This document shows, piece by piece, positions 7,819 to 16,152 of a DNA stretch of 64,000 bases. The position numbers and the translations under genes are program-made. Source of the stretch: Streptomyces iakyrus (GTDB taxonomy: Bacteria > Actinomycetota > Actinomycetes > Streptomycetales > Streptomycetaceae); contig NZ_JNXI01000028.1 in the NCBI RefSeq assembly GCF_000717055.1, positions 1 to 64,000 of the forward strand, in the 5' to 3' direction. The notes beneath the pieces are model-generated. The model saw only the letters and a program-made list of their open reading frames with translations. It was not told where the DNA came from and did not search any database. Within the stretch, counting starts at the first letter, position 1, and each line of letters begins with the position of its first letter.

Positions 7819-7833
7819 TTGCACTCAGTGCAA
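7819..7833. promoter_or_regulatory. Palindromic operator TTGCACTCAGTGCAA
   Basis: Perfect 7-bp arms (TTGCACT / AGTGCAA) lie around one central base, 21 bases upstream of the SDR start and 36 bases upstream of the TetR start. TTGCAC(T)-GTGCAA palindromes are common targets of this TetR type with divergent SDR partners. Confidence 0.75.
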
Positions 7834-7854
7834 AAGCGTGCGTAGAGTGAATGC

Positions 7855-8679
7855 ATGAACGGAATCGACTACCACCGCCAGACCGTCATCGTCACCGGCG
7901 CCAGCTCCGGCCTCGGCGCCGAATTCGCCCGCCAACTGGCCCGCCGCGGCGCGAACCTCGTACTGGTGGCCCGCCGGGCGGACCGGCTCGAGAGCCTGGC
8001 CGCCGAACTCACCCGAACCCACGGCGTCACGGTGACCGCCGTCGCACGCGACCTCGGTCTGCCCGACGCCGGCCGCACGCTGCGCGCCGAACTCGAGTCC
8101 CGCGGCATCTACGCCACCGGACTGGTCAACAACGCCGGCTTCGGCACCCACGACGCGTTCACCGACGAGGATCCCGACCGCCTGCAAAGCATGATCGCGC
8201 TGAACGTCAGCGCGCTGGTCGACCTCAGCCGCGCCTACATCGACCCGCTGACCTCCACCGACACCGGCGTCCTGATCAACGTCGCCAGCCTGCTGGGCTT
8301 CCAGCCGACCCCATACCTGAGCGTCTACGGCGCCACCAAGGCCTTCGTCCTCAGCTTCACCGAATCGCTGTGGGAGGAGACCCGCGGCACCGGCCTGCGT
8401 GTCCTGGCCGTGTGCCCCGGCGCCACCCGGACCGAGTTCTACGACGTCGCCGGCAGCCAGTCCGCCGACTACGGCACGAAACGGGCGACCCCCGAGCAGG
8501 TCGTGACGATCGCCCTCGACACGCTCGACCGCCGATCCGCGCCCCCGTCCGTGATCACCAACGGCCGGCCGCTCGCCCTCGCCGGCAAACTCCTGCCACG
8601 CCGCCCCATGGTCCGGCTCATGGGCTGGATGGCCCGCCGCCGGCGCCCGCAGCTCGCCGTCGCCCGCACCAACAGCTGA
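7855..8679 (+). CDS. SDR-family NAD(P)-dependent oxidoreductase
   Basis: 274 residues. It has the classical-SDR motifs VIVTGASSGLGAEFARQLAR (TGxxxGxG), LVNNAGFG, Ser in INVASLLGF and YGATKAF (YxxxK). ARR after strand 2 suggests NADPH preference. The C-terminal ~40 residues form a basic segment (LLPRRPMVRLMGWMARRRRP) seen in the DltE/YqjQ-like branch. It is divergent from the TetR gene and shares its operator. The substrate is unknown. Confidence 0.9.
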   Translation: MNGIDYHRQTVIVTGASSGLGAEFARQLARRGANLVLVARRADRLESLAAELTRTHGVTVTAVARDLGLPDAGRTLRAELESRGIYATGLVNNAGFGTHDAFTDEDPDRLQSMIALNVSALVDLSRAYIDPLTSTDTGVLINVASLLGFQPTPYLSVYGATKAFVLSFTESLWEETRGTGLRVLAVCPGATRTEFYDVAGSQSADYGTKRATPEQVVTIALDTLDRRSAPPSVITNGRPLALAGKLLPRRPMVRLMGWMARRRRPQLAVARTNS

Positions 8680-8690
8680 GGAACGCCCTG

Positions 8691-9050
8691 GTGCATGAAT
8701 CCGAGATCGACGCATTCATCGCCGGCTGCGACAGGCTGGTGAGGCCCCCTACCCCGACGGCCTCACCAGGACGACTACACCTCGGTCACCGACGGCAACG
8801 GGCAGGCAGTAGAAGATCCTCACGGGCCTGATCGTCGACGCCATCAACTACGTCAACGCGCGACAGCGGCCGCTCGCGCTCTCTTACTTCGGCGACGACG
8901 GCCGCGACCGACGCAGGCTCCTCGACCGCACGGCATCCGGCAGCGGCACCATCATGTACGTCGCGCAGGACGGCCTCCCCTGCGGCGGCTTCGGCGCCGG
9001 CGAGAAGGGCAACCACGATCGGCGGATTCCCCGCGCTCAGCCACACCGAG
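8691..9050 (+). pseudogene. Aldehyde dehydrogenase remnant (coniferyl aldehyde dehydrogenase type)
   Basis: Pieces of an ALDH can be read in shifting frames. ESEIDAFIAGCDRLVR is followed, after one frameshift, by YPDGL and then DDYTSVTDGNGQA. After an internal deletion it resumes as IVDAINYVNARQRPLALSYF, GDDGRDRRRLLDRTASG and MYVAQDGLPCGGFGAGEKGN. These match the regions just before and after the deleted middle part of CalB-like enzymes. The Rossmann start, the catalytic Cys region and much of the core are gone. Confidence 0.65.
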
Positions 9051-9179
9051 GGCAGCTAGTCGGCGCATCGGCAAATGTGGTGCTCACCGCGAGTGGCGAC
9101 GTCGAGCACCAGGAGGCACTACCACCCGTGCAGCGGCCAGGGCCTGGCCGAGGCGAACACCTCTGGAAGGAAGCCACCG

Positions 9180-10085
9180 ATGGCTGATCACGACCTCGTT
9201 CTCGTCACCGGCGCCGGCGGCGTGGGCCGCCTCGTCACCGAGCGGCTGCGCGCGCAGGACGTGCCGGTCCGCGTCCTGGTCCGCCCTGAGGACGGCCGTG
9301 CGGCCGAGGTGCGGGCATTGGGCGCCCAGGTCGTCACCGGGGATCTGACCCGGCCCGAAACGGTGGCGTCCGCGCTCGACGGCGTCCGCCGGACGTACTT
9401 CGGGCTCAGCGTGTCCCCGGACCACCTGCTGGCGGCGACCGTCATGGCCACGGTCGCGAAGGCGCACGGCGAACTCGACGTGCTGGTGGACATGTCGCAG
9501 ATGACCCTGTCGCAGATGACTGCCACCAGCACCGCGGAATCCCACCAGCAGCGGCTGCACTGGCTGGCGGAGCAGGTGCTGGACTGGTCGGGCCTGCCCG
9601 TGGTGCACGTGCGCCCGACGACGTTCCTGGACAACCCGTTGTTCACCGCCCTCGCGGCGCGGTCGATCCGCGAGAACGGCACGCTGGCACTGCCGTTCGG
9701 CACGGGACGCACCTCGCCGGTCGCTGCCGACGACGTCGCCCAGGTGGTCGCGACCATCCTTCGCGATCCCAGGGAGCACGCCGGGAAGGTGTACGAGCTG
9801 ACCGGACCGCGGGCGCTCGACATGACCGAAGCAGCCCAGGAGTTCTCCGAAGCACTCGGCCGCACGGTGACCTATCTGGATGTCCCCCTGCACTGGTGGC
9901 GCACCGAGGTACTCGCGAACGCGGGCCTGCCACAGCACACCGAGCAGCATGTAGCGACCATGGCGCAACTGCACCGAGCGAACCGTTACGACAGGGCGAC
10001 GACCGACGTCGAGCGCATCACCGGGAAGCAGCCCATGAGCGTCGGGGAGTTCGTCGCCGGACGCAAGGACTTCTACCTCGGCTGA
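9180..10085 (+). CDS. NmrA-like NAD(P)-binding protein
   Basis: 301 residues from ATG 9180 (GGAAGG about 10 bases upstream). The N-terminus LVLVTGAGGVGRLVTERLRA carries a GxxGxxG dinucleotide motif, then VPVRVLVRPEDGRA and VVTGDLTRPE. The middle has VHVRPTTFLDNPLF and VAADDVAQVVATIL, as in atypical SDRs of the NmrA/azoreductase group, which lack the YxxxK catalytic pair in the usual place. It may be a redox sensor or a quinone/azo reductase. It follows the aldehyde dehydrogenase remnant. Confidence 0.85.
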   Translation: MADHDLVLVTGAGGVGRLVTERLRAQDVPVRVLVRPEDGRAAEVRALGAQVVTGDLTRPETVASALDGVRRTYFGLSVSPDHLLAATVMATVAKAHGELDVLVDMSQMTLSQMTATSTAESHQQRLHWLAEQVLDWSGLPVVHVRPTTFLDNPLFTALAARSIRENGTLALPFGTGRTSPVAADDVAQVVATILRDPREHAGKVYELTGPRALDMTEAAQEFSEALGRTVTYLDVPLHWWRTEVLANAGLPQHTEQHVATMAQLHRANRYDRATTDVERITGKQPMSVGEFVAGRKDFYLG

Positions 10086-10216
10086 CTGCCGCAGAAATCC
10101 CAGGTGAAGGGCGTCACCGTAGTCGCGCTCGGACACGTCGACGGTGGGCTCGACCGCGACTGCCGGCGACGCGTCGTCCCCTCCTGGGTCCGCTCACAAT
10201 CGCCATCGCGCTCAGT

Positions 10217-10456
10217 TCACTCGGCGGGCCTCAGGCGAAAGGCGGGGCCGGGGATGCTCTCGATGTCTTCCGGCCGTACGGCGTGGCCCTCTTCGCAGCT
10301 GACCTGGGCGTCGACGTGCGCGCCGCATCCACGGTGCCGGGACAGCATGGCCGGGCCCTCCGGGGTGGCGCGGTAGCGGTCGCCCCACTGGAGGAGCCCC
10401 ATCACGGCCGGGACCAGATCCACACCTTTACGCGTGATCACGTATTTCGGCCGGCT
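10217..10456 (-). pseudogene. HxlR-family regulator, C-terminal remnant
   Basis: Only the wing and C-terminus are recognisable: KYVITRKGVDLVPAVMGLLQ, WGDRY, then LSRHRGCGAHVDAQVSCEEG. These are the usual end of longer HxlR proteins. The recognition helix (CPV...ILxxL...RxLxxLE) is absent. At about 10456 the homology switches directly to a TetR remnant on the same strand. The 131 bases between the NmrA-like gene and this remnant hold nothing evident. Confidence 0.6.
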
Positions 10457-10803
10457 TCGCGAGCCCGGCTCCTCGCCCCCGCGCGCAGCAGGTTGGCGAG
10501 GGCATCCTGGTTGGCGTCCAGCACGTCCCGAACGGTTCGCCGGGTCGGCTGGTCCTCCGGCAGGCGCTCGGTGGCGGCATTGACCAACAGGCATCCCCGG
10601 CCGCCGCGTTCGACGGCGATCCGGATCCGCTCGACCGGCAGCGCACGGATCGCCGACCGGGCATCCGCCCCCTCTTCGAGGCTGCGCAGGGCAGCCGCCG
10701 TGAAGGTGGCGCGGTAGTGCTCCAGAGCGGCCCGGTAAAGGCCGCCCTTGTCACCGAACGCGCATACAGGGAACGCAGGACCGTACAAAGTCATGAGCAG
10801 CAT
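10457..10803 (-). pseudogene. TetR-family regulator remnant lacking the DNA-binding domain
   Basis: The frame reads AFGDKGGLYRAALEHYRATF, then RGGRGCLLVNAATERLPEDQ and PTRRTVRDVLDANQDALANL. This is the ligand domain of TetR proteins that normally start with a ~45-residue HTH ending in YAAFGDKxxL. The HTH is missing: the upstream neighbour is the 3' end of an esterase gene only 12 bases away. At its 3' side it is fused to the HxlR remnant. Confidence 0.65.
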
Positions 10804-10815
10804 CGGCTGAGCGCG

Positions 10816-11709
10816 TCAGCGGCTGAGTGCGTCGCGCACAGCGGCGGCCATCAGGTCGATGGCGGCTTTGCCTTCCGGTACCGGGCCGGTGTGGGTGAAG
10901 TAGTGATCGACCGCCTCGAAGACACGGTGGGTGACTGGAACTCCGGCAGCTTCCAGAGCCTTGGCGTAGGCATCGCCCTCATCGCGCAGGCGGTCGTGCT
11001 CCGCGGTGATGACCAAGGCAGGAGGCAGACCCGCCAGGTCATCGGCCAGTGCCGGCGAGACAAGGGGGTCGCCACGGTGGGCGGGGTCGGGGACGTAGGC
11101 GGCTGTGAAGACCCGCATGAGCTGCGGGCTGAGCAATGGCTTGGCTATGAGGGACCGCTTGGTGGCCGGATCGGCGAGTTGGTCGAGCGGTGCGGAGTCG
11201 AGGATCTGGAGCCGGGGCGAGAAGGTGCCGCGGTCCCGGGACATGCGGCACACCGCGGCCGTCAGATTGGCGCCGGCGCTGTGTCCCCCCAGGGCGAGGC
11301 GCGAGCCGTCCCATCCGTGGGCGGGGCCGTTCCCGGCAACCCACGCGGTGACGTCGTACGCCTGGGTGAGGGCCGCCGGGAACGGTCGCTGCGGGGCGGT
11401 GGCGTAGTCCACATTGATCACGACGCAGCCGGCTGTGGCGGCTATGTACCGGCAGATGTGGTCGTCCTGTTCCGGGCGGCCGACCACGAACCCGCCGCCG
11501 TGGAAGTTGACGTACACGGGAGCAGCGGTTCCGGTGTCGGCCGGCGGGCGGTAGACCGTACAGCGCACAGGACCGGCGTCCGTCTCGACCGAGAGGGCTT
11601 CGGTGCGCTTCGGGATGTCAGTGAAACGCAGGTCCTTGTGGACGCGCGTCATCATCCGTCCGAGCAGCAGCTGGATCCCTCTGGCCTGGATCTTTGGGCT
11701 CAATGGCAT
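10816..11709 (-). CDS. Alpha/beta hydrolase (hormone-sensitive lipase / acetyl esterase family)
   Basis: 297 residues. It has the oxyanion motif YVNFHGGGFVVGRPEQ (HGGG), the nucleophile elbow LALGGHSAGANLTA (GHSAG), a PPALVITAEHDRLRDEGDAY Asp region and FEAVDHYF with the catalytic His candidate. The N-terminus IQLLLGRMMTRVHKDLRF is helical, as in HSL-type esterases. It acts on short-chain esters; the physiological substrate is unknown. The upstream 11710-11760 region is AT-rich for this genome, with a small CAGGATTCCTG palindrome, and probably holds the promoter. Confidence 0.9.
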   Translation of the reverse strand: MPLSPKIQARGIQLLLGRMMTRVHKDLRFTDIPKRTEALSVETDAGPVRCTVYRPPADTGTAAPVYVNFHGGGFVVGRPEQDDHICRYIAATAGCVVINVDYATAPQRPFPAALTQAYDVTAWVAGNGPAHGWDGSRLALGGHSAGANLTAAVCRMSRDRGTFSPRLQILDSAPLDQLADPATKRSLIAKPLLSPQLMRVFTAAYVPDPAHRGDPLVSPALADDLAGLPPALVITAEHDRLRDEGDAYAKALEAAGVPVTHRVFEAVDHYFTHTGPVPEGKAAIDLMAAAVRDALSR

Positions 11710-11779
11710 CGTTTGGATCCAATCACTACAACTTTAAAGCAACAGGATTCCTGATAATGCCCCCTTCCTCTTCGTTGCG

Positions 11780-12370
11780 CAATGGTGCAAGCGAGCCGAC
11801 CCGGCTCCGGGGCACATGCAGCGATCGGCGTTCCGAACACTGACGCCGTGTTCCTTGAGTTCCTCGCGCAGTCCGAGGGCGAACATGCGGGTGAAGGCGC
11901 GGGAAGGCCCGTACACGGTCTCGCAGGGGGTGGGCAGGGTCGCCGACGACGACGAGGTGATCAGGATGCGGCCCCGGCCGTTGCCGGCCATGTGCCGGGT
12001 GACGTGCTTGGCGTGGTGGACTACGGAGGCCATGTTCAGTTGCAGCAGGGACAGTTCGTCGTCGAGGTCGGTGTCGAGGAAGGCGCCGCCGATGCTGCGG
12101 CCGGCGTTGAGGACCGCTGCGTCGAGCGGCCGTCCGGTCTCCTCACCGCCCGCCACACCGTCTCGACGCCGTCGCTCCGGGAGAGGTCGGCGCGTACGGG
12201 TTCGACGTGGACGCCGTGCCGCGTGAGGTCGGCTGCGGTCTGGTCGGTGTGCTGGCTGCGGCCGGTGACGATCAGGTCGAAGCCGTTGATGGCGAACAGC
12301 CTCACGAGTTCGTAGCCGATCCCCGCCGAGGGCCCGGTGATCAGGGCGAGCGGACGAGGGGGGAGGCGGT
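11780..12370 (-). pseudogene. SDR remnant B (frameshifted)
   Basis: Reading from 12370 down: LALITGPSAGIGYELVRLFA, INGFDLIVTGRS and DLTRHGVHVEPVRADLSRSD. After a frameshift near 12135 it continues AAVLNAGRSIGGAFLDTDLD, HMAGNGRGRILITSSSSATL and VYGPSRAFTRMFALGLREEL. It ends abruptly after KEHGVSV. It lacks a clear start, has a shifted middle and lost its C-terminus. Confidence 0.65.
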
Positions 12371-12416
12371 GTTACTCGTGCGCGGTGCTCCGTTTCCGTG
12401 TGCGGCTGGGGGTTCA

Positions 12417-12964
12417 CCAGTCCTGGCGGGTGGCGGTGGATGACGATGTCGTTGACGGTGACGTCGGTGGGCTGATTGAGCGCGTAGACGACGGCGTCGG
12501 CCACGCGGTCGGGGTGGATGGCGCCCTCGTTGGGGTCCTTGGCGAACTTGGTGGCGATGTAGACACCGCGGGCGTCCCCGACGCGGATGCCGGCCACCGA
12601 GCTGAGGTTGAGGATGTGGCCGGACCGACGGGTGATCATGCCGGGCAGGACGGGACTTGGAGAAGAGCATCAGACCGGCTTTGTTGACCAGGTGGTCGAC
12701 GGGGCCGTACTCGCCGGCCGCGAACTCCATCAGGCCCTCGACATCGTCGAGGCGGGTGACGTCGGTGAAGCGGGCGGCCGCGGTGCCCCCGGCGCCACAT
12801 GTCTCCGCGACCAGGGAGTTGAGCTTGTCCGCGTCGCGGGCCGCGAGGACGACGCGGGCGCCGCGCACGGCCAGGGCCCGGGCGGTGGCCGTGCCGATGC
12901 CGGAGGAGGAGCCGGTGATGACGCTGACGCGGTCCTGGAGGTGGTTGTCGTGACTGTGTGCCAT
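12417..12964 (-). pseudogene. SDR remnant A (two deletions, one frameshift)
   Basis: Starts normally at ATG 12964 with a good Shine-Dalgarno (GGAGG): DRVSVITGSSSGIGTATARA, then GPVDHLVNKAGLMLFSK (NNAG changed to NKAG). There ~25 codons are missing and the frame shifts to VLPGMITRRSGHILNLSSVA and GVYIATKFA. A second, in-frame deletion removes ~50-60 residues before KDPNEGAIHPDRVADAVVYA and DVTVNDIVIH. The Ser-Tyr-Lys region is partly present but no full enzyme can be made. Confidence 0.7.
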
Positions 12965-13184
12965 GGTGGCTCCTCCCACGCAGGAAGGTGTTCAGGCGGC
13001 GCCCGCGCAGGTGTTGGATCGGGGCGGTGCCGCGCAGGGTGCGGGGCGGCCGCAGGGCTGCCGGCCAGGGAGCGCCGGCCGGTGACGGGCGGTTGGGGGC
13101 AGCGGGGCTGCCAGGGAGCGCCGTCCGGTGACAGGCCGGGCGAGGCCGTCACCGGCCGGCGGATCTGACGCAAGGTCAGGGCGG

Positions 13185-13490
13185 CTGGGGCGTCGAAGTC
13201 GGCCGACTTTGTCAGCGCCTCGTTCCCGCGGATCTCGGCGAGCATCGACTTCAACTGCTCGATCGCCATGCTGTACGCCGGAGCACCCAGCAGCAGGCGC
13301 TGGGGGTGGGCTTCGGCGGCGAGGGCGGTGATGATCGCCCGGGCGGCGGCGTGAGGTCGCCGGGCTCCTTGCCGGTGTCCGCACGGCACGCGCCGCACCG
13401 ACCGTGCCGGAGTAGTCGGCGATCTTCCGCTCCAGCAGCGTCTCGTGGGCGGACCGGCCGGCCCAGTCGGTGCGGAAGGGGGCCGGGCTC
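13185..13490 (-). pseudogene. SDR remnant C, C-terminal part
   Basis: PFRTDWAGRS, then ERKIADYSGTVGAAR, and after a frameshift near 13370 AIITALAAEAHPQRLLLGAP, MLAEIRGNEALTKSADFD. This is the C-terminal third of Streptomyces SDRs whose family ends LLLGxDA...STDF. The Rossmann half is missing. It abuts, head to head, the remnant of a divergent XRE regulator. Confidence 0.6.
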
Positions 13491-13494
13491 GACG

Positions 13495-13974
13495 AGCAGC
13501 GTGGTGAGCGCAACCTGCTGCGCTGGATGCTCCTCGACCCCGCCGCCCGCTCCCGGTACGTCGACTGGGCGCAGGTCGCCTCCGAGGTCGTCGGAGTGCT
13601 GCGCGCCGAGGCCGGCCGCAACCCCCACGACCCGCGGATTGCCGCATTCGTGGCCGAGCTGCGCTCCGTATCCCCCGAGTTCCGCACGTGGTGGGCCGAA
13701 CAGACCGTCGTCGAACGCACCTGGGGCACGAAGCGGTTCGACCACCCCGTCGTCGGCCGCCTCGACATCACCTACGAGGCCCTCTCCCTGCCGGGCGACC
13801 CCGACCACATCCTGTTCGTCTACGCCGGCAAGACCGACGACGACCTCGAAAAGTCACGCATCCTCGCCAGTTGGTACGCCGAGTCCACGCCCTCCCCCGC
13901 CACTGCCGGCAAGGACGAAGACAGCCCCCGCGCAACAGGAAGAGACGGGCGAACAGGACTCCCGCCACGCGTAG
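13495..13974 (+). pseudogene. XRE-family regulator remnant (MmyB-like ligand domain)
   Basis: GERNLLRWMLLDPAARSRYV, DWAQVASEVVGVLRAEAG, RTWWAEQTVVERTWGTKRFD and HPVVGRLDITYEALSLPGDP are the conserved C-terminal half of MmyB-type XRE regulators. The N-terminal HTH and about half of the ligand domain are absent. Intact family members commonly lie divergent to an SDR gene, and the matching SDR C-terminus is immediately to the left. Confidence 0.65.
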
Positions 13975-14032
13975 GCCCGCCGCGCGCGATGGCGGTGGGG
14001 GGCGCCGTCAAGCTGAACGTCACCGTCCCGGT

Positions 14033-14431
14033 TCAGTGGGTGTCCGGTCGCTGCTCCGCCGCGGTGTCGTAGGCGGCACGGGCCTCGGCGATGGCGGACC
14101 GGTGGCGCTCGGCCCAGCCCACCAGTCCGGTCAGTGAGGCGTGGAGTTCCCGGGCCATGGGGGTGAGGTTGTACTCGACCTTGGGCGGCACGGTCGGGTG
14201 GACGGTGCGGATGAGCAGCCCGTCCCGCTCCAGTCGGCGCAGGTTGAGGGTGAGCATGCGCCGGCTGATGCCGTTGATGGCGCGTTCGAGTTCGGTGAAG
14301 CGGACCGGGCCGTGGGCGGCGGCAATCAGGATCCCGATGCTCCACTTGCCCGCCACGCGGTCGAGCACCTCGGTGACCGGGCAGGCTTCGTCCCTTACCG
14401 CTTCCGCAACACGGGTGTGACTGCGTGACAT
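14033..14431 (-). CDS. HxlR-family regulator
   Basis: 132 residues, complete. CPVTEVLDRVAGKWSIGILI is the diagnostic N-terminal motif, followed by GPVRFTELERAINGISRRML, TLNLRRLERDGLLIRTVHP and a PKVEYNLTPMARELHASL wing. A GGAGG lies about 6 bases before the ATG. It is divergent from a quinone-oxidoreductase gene with 77 bases between starts, a typical arrangement for redox- or quinone-responsive HxlR proteins. Confidence 0.92.
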   Translation of the reverse strand: MSRSHTRVAEAVRDEACPVTEVLDRVAGKWSIGILIAAAHGPVRFTELERAINGISRRMLTLNLRRLERDGLLIRTVHPTVPPKVEYNLTPMARELHASLTGLVGWAERHRSAIAEARAAYDTAAEQRPDTH

Positions 14432-14508
14432 AAATGTGCCTCCTTCCGCTGGGCAGCATGGTTACCGATGATGACTGCTGTTACAAGTCGTCAACCAAGG
14501 GGGAAGAC

Positions 14509-15426
14509 ATGCCTGTTCGTGCTCTCGTCGTCGACGCGTCCGCACCCGCCGCCGTACGCCTCGCCGAGGTTCCCGACCCTGTGCCCGGACCGGGCCAGGT
14601 CCTGGTGGACGTCTCCCACATCTCTTTGAACTACGGAGACCTCAATGACGCTCGCTCCGGTCGGGTGCCCGTGGGTGCGGTGCTCGGGTCGGACGCCGCG
14701 GGAGTGGTGGTTCGGGCTGCCGCCGACGGTACCGGCCCTGCGGTGGGCACCCGGGTCGTGGCCCTGACCTCGGGGGCGTTCGCCGAGCGCGTCGCGATCG
14801 ATGTGGGTGCGCTTGCCGAGGTTCCCAAGGGCTTGGCCCTGGCGGAGGCGGTCGCCCTTCCGGTCGCCGGAGTGGCAGCACTGCGCTCGCTGCGGGCCGC
14901 CGGGCTCGGGCCGGGCAAGAGGGTCTTGGTCACCGGCGCCTCCGGCGGGGTGGGCCGGTTCGCCGTCCAGTTGGCGGCGAGGGCGGGTGCCCACGTGATC
15001 GCGTCCGTGGGCTCGACGGCCCGTGGGGAGGGGCTGGTCGGCTTCGGTGCCGACGAGGTGCTGGTCGGCCTGGAGGGACTCGAGCGAGCCGTCGACGTGG
15101 TCATCGACAGCGTCGGCGGTCCCCAGCTGGTGGCGGCATGGAACCTGCTCGCTCCGGGGGGCAGCGTGCAGAGCGTCGGCTGGTCTTCCGGGGAGCCGGC
15201 GGTCTTCCCGCCGTATGCGACCGTGGGCCCGTCCAAGTCGCTGACGTCCTTCGTCATCGAGGGCGATGCCGGGCCGGACCTGACCGTTCTCACGGAGCTG
15301 GCCGCTGAGGGGGCCATCACCGTCGAGATCGGCTGGCAAGGGCCCTGGGACCGCTTCGCCGAGGCCGCCGAGGCGCTCCGCGGACGCCGCGTCTCCGGAA
15401 AAGCGGTCCTGCAGGTCACGCAGTGA
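14509..15426 (+). CDS. Zinc-independent MDR / quinone oxidoreductase-like protein
   Basis: 305 residues from ATG 14509 with a strong GGGGGAAG ribosome-binding site. GroES-like N-terminus (VLVDVSHISLNYGDLNDARS, VLGSDAAGVV), then the nucleotide motif VLVTGASGGVGRFAVQLAAR. No zinc-binding cysteine cluster is present, so it belongs to the QOR branch that reduces quinones or enones with NADPH. It is probably controlled by the divergent HxlR protein. Confidence 0.9.
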   Translation: MPVRALVVDASAPAAVRLAEVPDPVPGPGQVLVDVSHISLNYGDLNDARSGRVPVGAVLGSDAAGVVVRAAADGTGPAVGTRVVALTSGAFAERVAIDVGALAEVPKGLALAEAVALPVAGVAALRSLRAAGLGPGKRVLVTGASGGVGRFAVQLAARAGAHVIASVGSTARGEGLVGFGADEVLVGLEGLERAVDVVIDSVGGPQLVAAWNLLAPGGSVQSVGWSSGEPAVFPPYATVGPSKSLTSFVIEGDAGPDLTVLTELAAEGAITVEIGWQGPWDRFAEAAEALRGRRVSGKAVLQVTQ

Positions 15427-15515
15427 GCGGAATACGCCGCCTTGCCTCCGCAGGGCCAGGACGTCGAGATTCAGCTGCGAGTCGTGCAGGTCGTCACGGA
15501 CCGATCAACATCCAC

Positions 15516-15974
15516 CTAATGCTCAGCAAGGGCCTCACTGACCGGGCGCCACCGGAACCAGAGGTCGCCCCCGTCTGGCCGGTAGCGGTCTCCGTCGTCC
15601 AATCGCTCCTCACCCACAAGCCGCAGAGCACCGTCCGGCGCCTGGCGGTACGGCGTGAGGAGCGATGTCAGTTCGTCGAAGCGGGCATCGATCCCTCCGT
15701 TCGCCGGATGCTCCTCCCTCCCGGCTGCGGATACCTCGTACCTGACGTAAATCTCCCACTGCTCGCGCTCCATCGCCACGGCCGCCTCGCTCGCGGGCCA
15801 GACGACGTACTCGTCGGCCGCATCGGCCGGGTCATAGTCCCAACCCTCGAAGTAGTGCGGGACACCACTGATGACCGCGAGTCCTTTGCGCGGCCCGTCG
15901 TACCACTCCAGGACGGTGTACGCACGCTCGAAGCCGTCCGCGATCAACTGCCGCTCATTTAAGGACTCAGCCAC
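15516..15974 (-). CDS. Conserved hypothetical protein
   Basis: 152 residues, ERQLIADGFERAYTVLEWYD-GPRKGLAVISGVPHYFEGWD. It is rich in Trp and Tyr, with no signal peptide or membrane segment. The sequence looks like a soluble Streptomyces hypothetical protein, but I recognise no catalytic motif. It is convergent with the quinone oxidoreductase gene. Confidence 0.6.
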   Translation of the reverse strand: MAESLNERQLIADGFERAYTVLEWYDGPRKGLAVISGVPHYFEGWDYDPADAADEYVVWPASEAAVAMEREQWEIYVRYEVSAAGREEHPANGGIDARFDELTSLLTPYRQAPDGALRLVGEERLDDGDRYRPDGGDLWFRWRPVSEALAEH

Positions 15975-16152
15975 ATCGGCAGGCTAGCGGCCAGCGGTCT
16001 CGGTATCCATGATCGCAATCTGCGGCTGGACCAGCCACGAGGCCACCCCGAGCAGGGGCACGGGTCCCCCCGCGTGATCATCTCCCGGTGGCGTTGTGTT
16101 TCCGTTATCGCCCGCCGTGCAACCGTGTGGCAAGTGCCGCTGTCGTACCGTC

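Noticed and set aside
7851..8831. 326-codon plus-strand frame overlapping the SDR
   Set aside because: Arg/Pro-rich out-of-frame reading of the SDR gene; only its last ~40 codons coincide with the aldehyde dehydrogenase remnant.
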